This document shows positions 25,777 to 41,000 of a stretch of 64,000 nucleotides of DNA, in pieces (the first letter of the stretch is position 1; every line of letters begins with the position of its first letter). The stretch lies in contig NC_087379.1 of assembly GCF_963675165.1 (NCBI RefSeq), forward strand, positions 815,001-879,000. The letters run 5' to 3'. The position numbers and the translations under genes are program-made. The notes under the pieces are model-generated. The model searched no databases, was not told where the DNA came from, and worked only from the letters and a program-made list of their open reading frames with translations. The stretch is from Halichondria panicea (taxonomy: Eukaryota > Porifera > Demospongiae > Suberitida > Halichondriidae).

Positions 25777-26049
25777 TGTCAGATATTAATAGCTTTTTAT
25801 TACACAATGAATCATGTACTCAATTTGTCTTGTTGATTTTTACATTGCATTTACTGCGCATGTGCAGTGATGCATATCCATATCCCAGACTCCCACACAC
25901 ACACAATGTGACATTGCATGGTAACGTTAGGTATAAATGACCACTAAATAGCTGCAACTAGCACCTTATCTCTTAGCACTCTTTCACAACTTTCTTGTTA
26001 GCAAGAAAGAGATTATAATAGTGCAAAAAGACCGTTAAACCTCACCAGC
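25777..26049. other. Intergenic interval upstream of the CAP-fibrocystin-L gene
   Basis: A 273-bp gap between two plus-strand genes. It must contain the 3' end of the MYND-protein gene and the promoter of the next. I see an AT-rich stretch and a short CA run near 25894-25908, with no recognisable TATA box or coding sequence. Confidence 0.5.
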
Positions 26050-29000
26050 ATGCGACTATTGTTGCTAGTGTTGGCTGTACAGCTGCTACTGTGTGCAGTC
26101 AGTGGAGAACTGAACAGAAATCAGAAGCAAATACTACTGGACCTGACTAACATTTACAGAGCCAGCAATGTCCAAACTGCAGTTAGATTATTGGTAAGGA
26201 CTTAGTCTAGTCTAGTGAGACATCAGAATTTCATAGGCCCTGTGAATGGGATGAATTATGAGATTAGTACTGAACTATGAGGATCTTGAGGTAATTATTT
26301 AAAGCTGCATAATTATAATTGTACAGGAATGGAGCAGTGTCCAGGAGCAGAGAGCCAGTGCCTATGTGAAGGACTGTGATGCAGAGAAGCCTCCTGCTGG
26401 AGTTATACAGTTCTATAACACCTCCAGCCAATCCAAAGACGATGAAACTCGTTTAACAAACATCTTTGAGCAAGAATGGGGGAACAAGGAAGCAAACGAA
26501 GCAAACAGTAACGTACGTACATATATCTAACACCTTCCCAATTTATGATGATTAGCACAATCATTTAACGCTCATTCGGTGTCAATTTCAATCAAAGTAA
26601 AAAAATTACCACGTACTATACTTACGATGATCGGTGCTAGATTTATCTGTGTCATTTTTATTCACACATGTAGCAACTTCTGTTTCGTAATGCCAAGTCC
26701 ATTGGTTGTGCTGAAATGTTCTGTGAGCGGCTGCCATTTGCTGCTGATCGATTCACCCCCTCAGCCTCATTTATAGCTTGTGCGTTCGATACTACCTTCT
26801 TTGGTGGGCTGAAAGAGATCACACAAACCATCTGCTCTGACAAAGACGGTACTAGCAACTGCCCCGAAGATGCAAAAAACTGTTTCAGCATAACATCTCA
26901 GCATACTCAAGTGGTTTTGAGTTCCATTGATGTATCAAGTATTTGTTGTAAGTGGCATATCTTGCAATGTTGTTTTAATTGTAACAGAATAGGTCAGTTT
27001 TATGATTCTGCTTCAAATTAAGGAGACAATAACAATTATTGAAAATTCATTGAAGCTTATAATAATGCAATGATATTTGATATGCATTTTTGAGCAATTG
27101 GTTTGTTTTGTATTATTCATGCAATGCACATGTATGTATTGATTGGTTTGTTTTACCTCCTTTCAGCACAAACCATGCATTTCCCCCTTGTCCCCTCCGG
27201 TCCTACGGTCACACCCCCACCCGCCACCACTAGACGTAAGTCAATAACCTTCCTTATATATATAGGCTGGGGGAATTGCCTGTGAGTGCTAGCTGCCATG
27301 ATTACTTGCATTATATCTATTATATACGAGAGCGTTATATCTTTGTTGAGCTAATTGAGGCTGTGGAGTTATATTGATTTCAGCCCATTCTGTATGCATT
27401 TGGGTACGATGTATGTCACTACATTACATGCCTAGAAAATCTGCACTCTAAAAATGGTTCACTATAATAATCAATGGGAACCGTAGTAATTAGCAGTGTA
27501 GGAGTGGAGGGTTCATTTTATCGCTGCTACGTACGTAAGTCACATGCAGTGTTGACATACGTAGATCTACGTAGCTGTAGGAGGTTAGCTGGCAAATATC
27601 TCTCCCAATTATAAACACCTGCGGTGTGGAATGGTCAGTTAATGGGTCATTCATTTTACGGAACCTCCTTGAACATTCCGTTCTCATGCATAATCATACA
27701 TCTCATGGTCCACCAACAATTTGCTACCTTCTGCATAGCTACCGGAGGGTTGTTTGTATGAAAATATACTGATTCGTTGCTGTCTCAAATTTAATACATC
27801 TAGCCTAGTGTAATTTGATCACTCTGTGCAATCAATTCAAACAAGGTCCTGCAGTGTCCAATTTCCACTGTCGATAATTATTTCCACGGGAAGAAATTAG
27901 GAGTCAAATATATATACAGTATACGTAGTAATTCAACTCTTGTATACATGTATAATACCTGTGTAGGAGTGTCTGGTATCACACCAAGGTTCGGCAGCAC
28001 TGCTGGAGGTCAGGAAATCACTCTTAGCGGAGAAGGTACAGTACATTAATACATTGAAAAAATTAGAACAATGCATTGAATTGTTTGCATGTTTTACTGT
28101 GCAATTAATTCTTCCAACTATTAAATTAATAATGTTTTTCCTTCCTCACAGGGTTCAGTGGTAGTAATCTTATGGGCTCTAATGAGGTGTACTTTACCCG
28201 AGGCTCTGAGAGAATCCCGTGTGACGTGAGGGACTACTCGTCATCCTCCATCAAGATTGTCTGCATCACTAGGTGAGTGGACTTGCTTGGTCAATCATGC
28301 ATTTGGAAGCATGTTAATAATAAATTAGCTCATGAAATGTGGTTGATGCTTCATTGGAATATCTCTTGCCTATTGCTTGCTATTTTACTTGCAGAGCCTC
28401 CACTGTAACTCGTGCAACGGCCGCAGTTAACACTTACAACGTCGAGGTGTATGTCACACTTGATGGTGTCCGGGAGCAAGTTACCGACTTCTGCACAAGC
28501 TGCACCTATGTGGTGAGTCAGCCTGGCATGTAGTTGCATGATAATGTCACATTGTGATTCCACTATTTGCGAGAATGTCAAATTTTGTACGTTAGAGTTT
28601 CACTATAGTACAGTTGACTTTTTTTTAATGCTGCATGTCTGCATATAAAGGAAATGCAGTCTATATACATGTAATTACATGTATATATTATGTATACTTG
28701 TACATGATGTTACTATACTAGCTAGTCTACTACATCTAGTTTTACACGAAGCTTGCTAGATATATTCTTTGTACCCCTCCCCTGCAGTACCACTACTATT
28801 CTCTGACCCCCATCATCCAAAACTTCATCCCCTTTGCCGCCACCTTTGATGAGACCGTGACAACCTACGGCAAACTCTACGCTAACTCGTTTGCTGACGT
28901 CTCAGATTCTGATTCAGATGAGGCAAAATTTGACCACTTTTCTCGTCTGCTCGTTGGAGGCATGCCTTGTGACCATAATCCCCTCGACAACACCACTAAG

Positions 29001-32000
29001 TGAGTGAATTTTGAGCCTAATTTTAAGCATTATGTTTTTCTCTTTTTTGGGCCCTGAGCGGAAATGCCTGTGTTATACAATCACCCCCCCCCCATGCTCA
29101 GCTATGTTCCTTGCTTGATGTTCCGTAATATAATCATTTTGTTTTGAGTCTCAGTGGTAATTTCACCCTGAGAATGTAATTAAAGAGGAAGTGCTTGTGT
29201 GGGGCGTGTATGTGTGTGTGTGTGCCCCCCTCCACCCAATGTATGACATAACTTGTGTCCGGTAGCTGCATGCGGCTGGTCGAGTCATTGTTGACGATCA
29301 GTCACGGTGTAATCAACACCGGACAAGCACATCATCAAATCCCTACACACAGATGTCTCACATACCAGCCAGTAATCTAAACCAGGTCATGCGGGACACT
29401 CCCCCCACTGATCCAATATCTCATTCCCATTCTCCTAAAACACTAGCTCCAAAATTGGTGCTATTTAATTATCCAGCATACATGCAACATCCGGAAACTA
29501 AATCCATGGAGGGTTTCACAGATGTGGTCTGAAATATAGCACCTTGATATACAATACCCCTACATGTATATAATCTATACTCATGATCAGGCCTCAAGCA
29601 TAATTATTATAATTAGTTCGTATTCCTGTCTGTCTTTGCAGCACATTTCTAATGCATTTTTATCATACTTGTAACTGTTGTGATACTGCCTGTTGTGTCT
29701 CTCCCCCTCCATGCAGCTACACTATGACCCTGGATGACAATGGACAGTACGGGAGTGTTGAGTGCAGACCCACCTCAGGGTACAATGTCGGGGCTAAGAA
29801 TGTGACTATCTTCCTGGAGGACAGAGGAGCTTCGGCAATCGATGATTCTTACAACCTCCTCAACTACGACAACAAGTTCCAGCCCTACCACTTTGTATTG
29901 CACGCAGGTACGTGTCGAATCCCCCTTCATTTAATCAATAGTGTGGGACTCTTTCAGCTAGCTGTATTAATTACAATGTAACTTGAATTCCGTATATTTA
30001 AGTTTCCTCTGATTATTTTTCTGAAAGCTTGCATGGTCTTCATATTTGGGAGATCATGTTACAATGTACACATGTATTTAATTGCGTCCTTGTACAGATA
30101 TCTTGGATGTCAGCCCTCGTGGTGGTAGCAGGGCAGGGGGCACCAGGATCTCCGTCACACTCAACATGCCACTCAGGGAAGATGACCTCGAGACACTCGT
30201 CGTGAACGTGGGAGGTGTGTAAGCATGTGGGCGTTGAGGGGGCGGAATGTGTGCGTGGTATATATTTCACACAATTAATCCTTACAGGTACTCGCTGTAC
30301 TGACCTTACATTGTTGAGTAGCTATGACAACTCGTCAGTGATACAATGCACCACTGGACCTGAACCATCACCCACTGCCTACTACCCTGGTGAGTGCTCA
30401 TATGCATATGTACTCTTAGCTGTTACGTACGGTTCTTTAACTTTCTTTTTGTTGCCTCCTAGGTGGGCGTGGCTGGCAGCGAGAGCTCTGGACTGATGGA
30501 GGTATCTCACTCAGTAGAATTGTTAATCGTGCAAAAAGTGACAGAATAGCCTTTCACGAGCGAGCTTTCCTGCACTCCGCCTTCGTGTCTGATTTTGGCG
30601 AGCTTAATAACATCAACCATCGCTTTACTGGCTTCTTTGTCCCACCTGTAACGAGCTTGTACACGTTTGGTATCCGCTCGGACGATGCCAGTGCCTTCTA
30701 TCTCAGCAACGACTCGAGGAGTGAGAATCTTCCCATCGAAGCAACATCTCTTTCTCAAGCTTACTCAAGAAACTCATGGACGTTCTATCCTCAGCAAACT
30801 TCAGAGCCTGTCCTTCTAGAGGGAGGAAAGTATTACTATTTCAAGATGGTTGGTAATCAAGGTACTGGTCCCTGGGAAATAGCCCTTGGAGCTAAAGTCC
30901 ACAACCTCAGCTACAACGCTCGGCCCTACATTGGAGACAATGAAGAGCAGCTGGTGGCCATATCCTCCACTGTGGTCAAGGAGGAAAATGTGAGAACCCG
31001 ATTATTTTACCAGTGTAGTTTGTATACATGTACTCAACTTAGCGAGGGTTGCTTAGTAGAGTAGACAAATTAAGCTATGAGTTCTATTTTAATTTTTTCT
31101 AAATGCATGAGGACAGAATTTTAGTGTTCCACGCATCTACGGGATTTATTTTGCTGTGTACACTAGTCTAAAATTGTATTATGTACTGGACCACATGACC
31201 TCCCCCCCCCTCTGCAGACTGTCAGTGTGGAGGCCCGTCCTCTGGTTCAAACACTCACTCTCACCGACCCCAACACGCCCGCCGATAACTGCACCGTATT
31301 CTGTCCTATTCCACTCTCTCTTGGCTCTACTGACTTCCCCATCTCACGAGATATGACGTCCGAGGCTTTGGAAGAGCTGCTCAATGGCATGCAGAACCTC
31401 GTAGGTACTGTCAAAGTGTACAAAGATTTCTATGACAGTGATCAGTTTGCGGCTGTGAATGCTCGCGATGTCAAGTTCACCATTGTCTACTTGACCACGG
31501 CAAGTGATGTCCCAATGCTGAGTCTCAATATTGATTCAGCCATGATCACTTGTGATCACACTAACACGACCACTGACGCAGTATGCGGTGACTACAACAT
31601 CGTCCCATCAATTGATACCACTCAAGAACTGAACGTCCCTAGCGATTTCACGCTCGGCTTTACCCCCTCAAACCAGCCCCCCAGATATACGCAATCGCTA
31701 CCCCTCGACGCTACAGAGGACACTATCCACTCTGAGATCAGTGACTTGTTTGGTTGGGGTTGTGATAGCAATATTGACGATTTGATCGCCCAAAACAGAG
31801 TGTTTTATTCGAGCAGCCTTGAAGCAAGCAGCCAATCAAACAGAGATAACGGCACATCTTTCTGTGGCCACTATTCTGAGCGTAACCCTGGTAGTGTGTG
31901 GAGGAGCACTTACTCCGGCTTTAACAGCGAACCTTTCAACCCAGATCAATATCGATATGTGAGTTTCTTGTTATTGTTATGTTATAATTATTTTCTTTGC

Positions 32001-35000
32001 TAAAATACAGGACATTGTTTAATTGAAGGCTTCTCTAGATACAGTAATAATTATCATTATAATTATTATACGAATGAATTGTTGTATATAATAAATGAAA
32101 TGGATGCCCACAAAACATTTGAATGAAGCTTGAAGCACTGTATAATGATTACCATCTCTCTCTCTCTGCGTAGCTGTGCTTTGCCTATAGTGGGATTCCA
32201 CCCAGCTTCAGAGTGATCCACTCCTACACAAACGTCATCACCATGACAGTAGAGGGCAACAGTGTACCAGTACAGTTTGCTGACAATAAAGTGAACGTCA
32301 ACAGCAGAATCAAGTGAGTCGAGTTCAGTACATGTGTAAATAATTATAATTATAGGCAACACAACACATGCTATGGAGGCTTTGGGGCTCCATTATAATA
32401 GAGGGAGGCTTATAATAGAGGGAGGCTTATTAAAATTATTGATGAGGGTTCACTTACTGTATGAAAAAATACTCGAAGCTCTCAAATGATAATTGTATGT
32501 GCTGTATTCAGCATTAGAAAGTCTAACATTCCCATGCACCCACTTACAGTGAATGTCTATTCTCTGGCCCATTGGCTGAGGACGGATGGACCGCGTATCA
32601 GTGTGTCGATGTGAGGGAGTGTCTACAAACAAAATACCCGGACAGTAGGGACCACAGAATTAGCAGAGTGTACTTCAACTATAACGCTAATTTCTGGGTT
32701 GACGATTTTGCGATTTCTAGCAGTGAGATCAGCGGTAAGGTGGTACATACATGTACACTATAATACATGTACTGTATTGCATGAACAACTCTAAGGAATA
32801 ATACGTATACTAGTGAAGGAAAAATGAGCCAAATCACCAGAAAAATTTACCCTTTGCGATCTAACTATTGCATTCTGGCAAGGATCGTGTGTATTTACTA
32901 TAGTAATAATTTAGGTGTTGCGAATTGATCAACCCTCGCAAAATTTGCATGTTTGAGACATTCTGTAAGTGTACATCTACGTAAGACGGTGATTTCTTGA
33001 ACACAATTATATTAATTTAACCATTCCTCCCCCTCCAGCTGCGAGGACTCAACAACCTGTCAGGCCCAATGATGTCAGTGTCCTGTACGTAGAAGTTGCT
33101 AAGGCCATGCTCACTCAGCCGGAACTGATTGTGATGGACAGGACTGTGGGTGGGAATGGGGGTGCAATGGAACTGGAACGAGACTTCTCTCTCCTCCTCT
33201 CCACCGTGACTGTCACCTACACTGTACGCGACTGTGGGAATGGATTGGAGCCACTTGTTGGTTACTATGGCAACAAAGACGCAATGCAGAGCATATCTGT
33301 TGAACAGGTGAGATTTAGTTGCTACCTAAATTTAGCCTACATAATAATATACATGTATGCATAATTTATTATCACTGTTTTTCTTAGACTGCCATCGGCT
33401 CTCTGCCTGTGAACGGGACCTTTGACCTCAAATTTATGGACGAGGTGATTGCGGGCATACCATTCGACGTTGATGCGGCTACGATGAAAATGTTGCTCGA
33501 AGCTATCTTAAAAAATGAGGGAGGGTTTGAAGTCGAACGAAATGGACTTTGCTCTGGATATAACTGGAATATACGCTGGGCCACTAAAGGTGGGGACCTC
33601 CCGTTGATTGAACCTGATTGGACGAACTTGAAGGGAGACGACACCATGATCACCGTGACAACACTGGTTGACGGTGGTACTTGGTTGAGGCCAATTGGAG
33701 GAGAAATGCTCCGACTACCAATGGACGAACCTCAGGTGAGAGCTAACTCTAGAGTTGCATTCAATTAATTTCTAGAGAGCGGTTTTAGTCATGAATTCGA
33801 TCTGGCTTCTCGTTAATGAGAGAATTTCCCCTTGTTTTGAATATACACCTGCAAAAATTCAATGGTGGGGCCAGAACATGCATATATACAATGTAGTACC
33901 AATCATGTAGACTATGCTACATGTACGTACATGTACATGTACGTAGCTCTCTGTAAATTTAATTTAAAACCCGAGGGATGAGCGACACTATAAGCACATA
34001 ATTATATATAACTCTCTCCCCCCCCCCAGATTGAGGTGATTATCGATGGTACTCCATCTTCCTGTCGCTCTGGTAACTGCTCGTTCACGTACGAAAGCAA
34101 TGCTACGCCCACTCTCAATTCTGTCTACCCCGTCGAAGGCCAGGGCGGCAATGAGATTACCATTTATGGAAGTGGCTTCTGTGACGATATTTCTGAAATT
34201 TCCGTAACTGTTGGAAAATCGAGTTGTTCTATTGTATCAGCGAATGCTACTCAAATCACTTGTACCCTCGCCAACCATCCTGCCGGCTATTACGATATTT
34301 CAGTTCTAATTGAAGGAAAGGGCATGTCTGTCTCCTCGAATGTATCCTGTTTCCGCTATCTCCTCACCGTGGACAGTGTGTCCCCTGTGAGTGGTGGTGT
34401 GGGCGGGGGAAGTCCCCTCACGATCACTGGCAATGGCTTCATGGACTACACTCCACTGTCATCTGATAATTTGGGTGAACCCTTCTCTTTTTTGCCGTGG
34501 TTCAAGTACGGTCTCGGAGTGCCCTCACAAGAATCGGCCCGTGGTCTTAGACTGTGTCCACTTTACAGACAGATGCTTCTCAACGACTACAATGCTTCGG
34601 AGATCATGGAAAGCATGGAAAATTTTGCGGCACAGCGTAGAATGAATCAAACACAAACAATGATGATGATGTCAGATATATTTGTCGAAGGAGAATTTGC
34701 GTATGACATCTTTATGAATCATCTTCTCAACCTTTATAACCGTCAGCCCTCGAGCGTGTTGATCAACGAGGTACCATGTATCATCACTGAGAGTACAGTA
34801 CTACAGCTCATCTGTGTGCCTCTACCCACCATCCTCCCCAAGGCTGCCAACATCACTGTCTCTGTGCTATCTGAAACTGCCACTCTTCTATCCTCGTACG
34901 AGACGTCGCTATCGGCAACACCGCTAATTACAGGGACATCCCCGCTCGTTGGAGCAGTCACTGGTGGTACTATGATCACGATTAGTGGACGCAATTTCGG

Positions 35001-38000
35001 TGCTTCAAGCAGTGCAGATGTGAGCGTTACTATTAGAGATAGCGTGTGCAATGTGCAGTTTGTGAATGACACTGTTATTGAATGTATTACGAGTGGTAGC
35101 AGGCCGAGCTACGCAGCTGTGCTTGTGAAGACACCGAACGGAGTGGCTGTATTAGAATCTGCATATCCCGAGATGGCATCTGGTGATGATGGAATGGGAA
35201 TAGGAATGGGAATGGAACACGAGATGGTTCTGTTTCCCATATTCCGATACAAACTGATAGTGTATGCAGACAGTGCCGTTGCTATTAGCGGGTCTGTATT
35301 CGGAGGGTCCGAGGTCACGATCCAGGGAGGTATATTTGCTCCAGGCCAGACCCAAGTGTTTGTCGGAAGAAAAATGGCGGAAATTGTCGAGGTTACTATG
35401 GATACAATCACATTCCAAACGCCTTCATCTTCCACCACCCACTACATTGAACTGATGAGATCTCAATTCAGAGGTAAGTACGTACATACGTAGAGATAGT
35501 ATAATAATTACGAAATTAGCATCCCTTCATTTCTTGTTCTTATTGTATCCCTACTAGCTGCGTACATGTACATTGTATATTGTATTTAGTCCTTCGAAAG
35601 CCCTATCAATGATTTGTTTTTGATTCCACAAAAGAAAATAGCATTTGGAAATTGGATACGAACATGTACGTAAGAATATAGAAAACTGGCAAAATTAATA
35701 TTGTATATCGTTATTTTCCTGCTAAAAGTTTAGTATTGTATACTCTCTCTCTCTGCAGCATCTGGTGGAATAGTGACTGTTGACTTCTCCTGGAGCACTA
35801 ACGAACTCGAAGTTCAAATCGGAGACACAATTATTTGGAAACTGTCAGCGGGTGTTCGAGAACTGGCCAGTTTTGAGTATGCTGATGTATCTCTGCCGCT
35901 CAGTCCCAACGCTCAAACAACGTCACGTCTCATGTTTGAGGATGAAGAGTCATCTTTGTTCCAAGTTACATTCGATATAATCGGCAGCTTTGCACTAACC
36001 GGACTAACTAATCAACAGCTTGATCTACCCGAGTTCCCCGTGAATGTGACTGGGCCTCGAGCGAGCTATAACACCATCGAGGTGTCCGTGGGTGATGACG
36101 TTGCTATAGTGATCGATAGAAATACGACCGATCGTCGTAAGCGAGCGGCTGCTTGTGTCACAGAAGAGGCTCCTGAAACTAGCGGACTGTTTGTTGAATA
36201 CTCGCCCTGTCTCACACCCTCTGTGACCAATGTGGAACCAAGTACCGGATTCAGACTTGTAACCGAATTCACTATCACAGGATATCTATTCAGTACGATC
36301 CCTTCAAATAACGAAGTAACATTCGGTGGCTATGCCTGCACTCCCATCACCAGCAATGAAACGACCATCACATGCATCATGAGTGACCCCTCCAGTATGC
36401 CCCCCACCTTCACCAGTCTACCAGTGTCAGTCAATGTAGCCAGCCTCGGTGAAGCTTATGTTGTGAATACTGAAGACATTATTCTACAATCGTACATCAC
36501 TGAAATTAGCCCAGCTTACGGCTCACTAAAGGGAGGCAATGATGTGTCTATCGCTGGAGATGGTTTTCCCACCGATGTTAGCGTGACTGTGTATATGGGT
36601 AGTCAACCTTGCACTGTGAACTCTGTCAGCTATGACCTCATAACATGTAGCACTGTCGCTGACCTTGACTCGGATCTAGAAGTGCTCTTGTCAGTATCCA
36701 TCTCTCTAGACGGCACAGATGTGATGCAAATGTCGAACTGTATGATCGCTGATGGTTGCAACTTCACATTCTCAGATGTTCACACACCGAAAATCAATTC
36801 CGTTTCCCCTCTCTCAATAGCCAGCACTGAAGATACAACTGTTACAATATCTGGCTCAGGATTCCTCAGTAACCCTTCCACCACTGTGGTCATGTTTGGA
36901 GATACTCGTGTCGAAATAATGGAGAGTACTGAGACCACCATTACAGCTTTGTTTCCTCCCCAACCTGCCAACACTTATCCTATATCTGTTCAAGTTTGTG
37001 CTTCCAGTGGAAATTGCTCCGGAAATGCTCAAGTGGTTTCGATTGATAACACGACAATAACGAGTGTTCCACGTATTTTGAGTGTGTATCCGCCTAGTGG
37101 TAGCGTACAAGGGGGTACAGAGGTCACCATAACTGGGCGTGGCTTCAATAACAACCCTGACAATGTTGAAGTGACTATTGGAACCGATTGCAATGTACAG
37201 AGTGTTAACTACAGTACAATAATTTGCGTCACCTCATCCAACAATCCTGGAGAGTCTATTGTAGAAGTATCCATCACTGCACTGTCTACATTCCCAGACA
37301 AGGGGGTAATGTACACCTACTCAATGGAGAGCACCCCTGCAATTAGCGGAATATCACCAACGAGTGGGAACACAGGAACGACCATCACCCTAACAGGCAC
37401 TGGCCTCGGAGCAGGAACTGGAACTGTGACCTTCGGAGACGCTGAATGTACTGTCTCGTCAATAACTGAGACGGACATAGTGTGCGAAACGGAAAATAAT
37501 TTTGTCGGAACTTACACCCCGAATGTGGTAATCGGTGGCATGGGTATGGCTGCTGTCGATAATGGTGTGAATTTCACATATACACTCAACGCTGTCTCTG
37601 TAACCCCTTCGATGGGAAGTTATGCTGGTTTGAGTAATATTGTAATCGAAGGTAGCGGATTCAATCCTGCTGATATTGATGTCACTGTGTGCGGTCTACC
37701 GTGCGATCTCACCACGGCCGTTCACAGTGTGAGCAGACTAGAGTGCATACTACCACCAATGGACAGTAGCTCTATAACAAGTTCATCAACCATGTCATGT
37801 GATGTGGTCGTTTCGTTAGAATCCTCCGGAGAATCTGATAGCATTGTCAATGGCTACACGTATCGAGGAGATCTTACTGCTCGAGTGTCGGATGTGAACC
37901 GCACTAGAGGTGGCTCAGCTGGAGGCTCCATATTGCTCGTTACTGGACAAGGGTTTAGTGCCGATGCTATCGTGACTATCGCTGGTAGTGTGTGTGTCAT

Positions 38001-41000
38001 TTCCTCTCAAACGGACACTCAGATTGTGTGTACGACTGGAGCTAGTGGCCGCAATGTACGAGCTGTCATAATGGTGTTCATCCAAGGTCAAGGATTTGCT
38101 CTCTCCGATGTGGAGTTCTGGTATGTGGATCTATGGAGCTCTCCCTTCACTTGGCAAGGCGGTATTATTCCAGAGGCAGGTGATCTTGTGGAAATACCAA
38201 GAGGACAGACTTTAGTACTGGATGTTGTGACCCCCATTCTTGGCTATATCGTAATTCGAGGGGGCACGCTGATTTTTGACCCGGAGAAAGGAGACAATGA
38301 AGTTGGACTGCACACTCAGGGTGGTATAATCACGGGTGGTGGTGTGTTCCAAGTGGGAACTGAAGATGAACCGTATAGGTCCAAGACTGAGATTGTGTTA
38401 TACGGTCATGTACTGTCTACTGAGCTACCCGTATATGGTGCCAAGACCCTCGCCCTGAGGGAAGGAACGTTGGATATTCACGGTCGTACGTTGAACCTCA
38501 CCTGGACGAGGCTATCTGCAACTGTGGCTGCAGGCTCTGATACGATACTCCTACAAGAGTACATTGATTGGGATGTGGGTGGTACACTGGTCATAGCGTC
38601 CACAAGCTTCAGTCAGAGAGAAAACGAAGAGAGAATTATCGAATCGATTACGGCTGGTGAACGTGGCTCAATCATAAAGCTCACTAAGCCTCTAGACTTT
38701 GAACACATCTCCATACAGCAAACTATCGATGGACGCTATATTGACACAAGTGCTGAGGTCGGCTATCTCACGAGGAACGTTGTGATTCGTGGTAATCGAC
38801 ACGAGGAATGGGTACAGGAGGTACCCGCCTGCCCTGAAGAATTCAGAACTGGACAATTCGATTTACAAACTTGTTTCTTGGGTCGATTCGGAGCTGAAAC
38901 TATCAACGATCAATTTGGATCTCAAGTTATGATCCACGCTCCCGCACAAAACGAAGGTCTTGTGGCTGCACGATTCGGTTACGTTGAAGTTACACACGCT
39001 GGACAAGCTTTCCGTCTGGGTAGGTACCCAATCCATTTCCATCTCAACGGCAACGTTACCGGGTCCTACGTGAGGGGGTGTGGCATTCATCACACCTTCA
39101 ACAGAGCTATAACTATGCATTCCGTCGACTACCTACTGGTTGAGAAAAATGTTGCCTTCAACATCATGGGCCACGCCTACTTCACGGAGGACGGCAACGA
39201 ACAGTTCAACACCATTCAAGACAATTTGGGTATTTTTGTCCGAGCTTCGAGCAGTCTACTAAACGTTGATATCACACCCGCCACTTTCTGGGTTGTCAAT
39301 CCCAACAACATTGTACGTAGAAATGCTGCAGCTGGTGGAACACATTTCGGCTTTTGGTATCGCCTTCCCAAAAATCCCGAGGGTCCTTCGTTTGATAGCA
39401 CCATCTGTCCACGACGTCTCCCACTCGGAGAATTTTCCGATAATTCCGCTCACTCGTTTGGTTGGTACGGACTGTGGGTGTTTAGAGAGTACCATCCGTC
39501 CATCACTGGTAATTGTTGGGACTCTAGACCATCCCCTGCATATTACGATCGTTTCCTGGCATGGCGGAATGACAAGGGGGTGGAGTTTGAGCAAGTGGGC
39601 TCGCTGCAACTCAGAGACAGTATTATGATGGACAACACTCTTGCAGGAGTTGAGATCACTGATGTATCTTCCGATTGGTCGGGTGAGAATGACGATGGTC
39701 CTCTAGTCAAGGACACTCTCATTGTAGGCTATAGCGCTGTTACTACGGAAACTCAAGCTTCTACATGTTCGCAGGCTGGAATCAAGACCCCCCACAGCTA
39801 TTACCTGACAGTGTCAAATGTGACATTTGCAAATTTCGATCTCCCCAATTGCTACCCCGTACAGCCATGCTCGTTCTGTCGACATCCCTTCCAAGGAGGT
39901 TTTGAAACAAGATTCAAGCAGATCAAGTACATAAATAGAGGGGACGATATCACCAAGTGGAACTACTTTCACGAGCATGCACAGAGAGATCTCGATGGTA
40001 CGCTTTCTGAAAGTGGAGATCCCTCCGTCTTAGTTGCTTCGAGCAACCTGTATCGCCAGGGAAACAACTACTGCCGTGACCATGCACCCTCAAGCACTGG
40101 TTCGACTGGTGGTATGATTTGCAACGGAGATATGGAGTTTGGAAGAATTGGCGTCCACGATCCATTACCTAGCAGTCTCACATCAACACAGCTCAACTTC
40201 ACGAGCGAATATGGTACTGATCAACTTCCGTTTGAGTTCAAGCGCTTCAGAGGAGGTCCTGGACAAATGGCCATAGTGCCGCTGAATTCAACGTACCAAC
40301 TTACCTGGGTGGATGGGACCACTTTCACAAATATCACTTATTCGGTTGTAACTGCTGGCTTTGAAATCGATGACTATGTTCTGTTTCAGCAGTCGTACCC
40401 TCGACCATTAGACTTCACGAGTGTGCGTGGTGTAACTACGGCATCAAATGTATCTGAACTAGAAACTCCTGCTACTGCCAACACTGGAGATTGGGCACAA
40501 CTTGACAACGTCACACTTCTCTATATTGTCAAGGGAACGGAACAATTTGATGCAGACCAAAGTATAACTTTCTCGACGTATAGGTGCTTCTATGAGAACT
40601 GTATCCCACCCCCACCCCCCACACAGGCCCCCCTACCAACCATCCCGCCCCCACGCCCCGAGGGCAGACCAGATGATGTCCGTATGTGGTCCAACTCTTC
40701 AATCTGGCCGAATAACCAGCTACCCCAAGAGGGGGAAGATGTGTTCATTGATGGTAGTCTATACGTGGTGGTCGATATGGCTCTACCGAGACTGGGTAAG
40801 CTGATCATCAACGGAGGTTTTGAGTTAGACGATTCCATAGATCACATGATTGAAGCCGACTTTATCATTGTTGATGGTGGTAGATTTGCTATCGGATATC
40901 CAGATACCCCCTTTCAACATGAAGCAACCGTTATGTTACATGGAGGCTTGCAAACAGAAGAACTCAACAACCGACTCAAGAGAAATTTCTTTACTAATAT

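Noticed and set aside
28662..28687. 26-bp perfect AT-rich palindrome around TACATGTAATTACATGTA
   Set aside because: Composed of alternating AT/TG words common in these introns; judged low-complexity chance.
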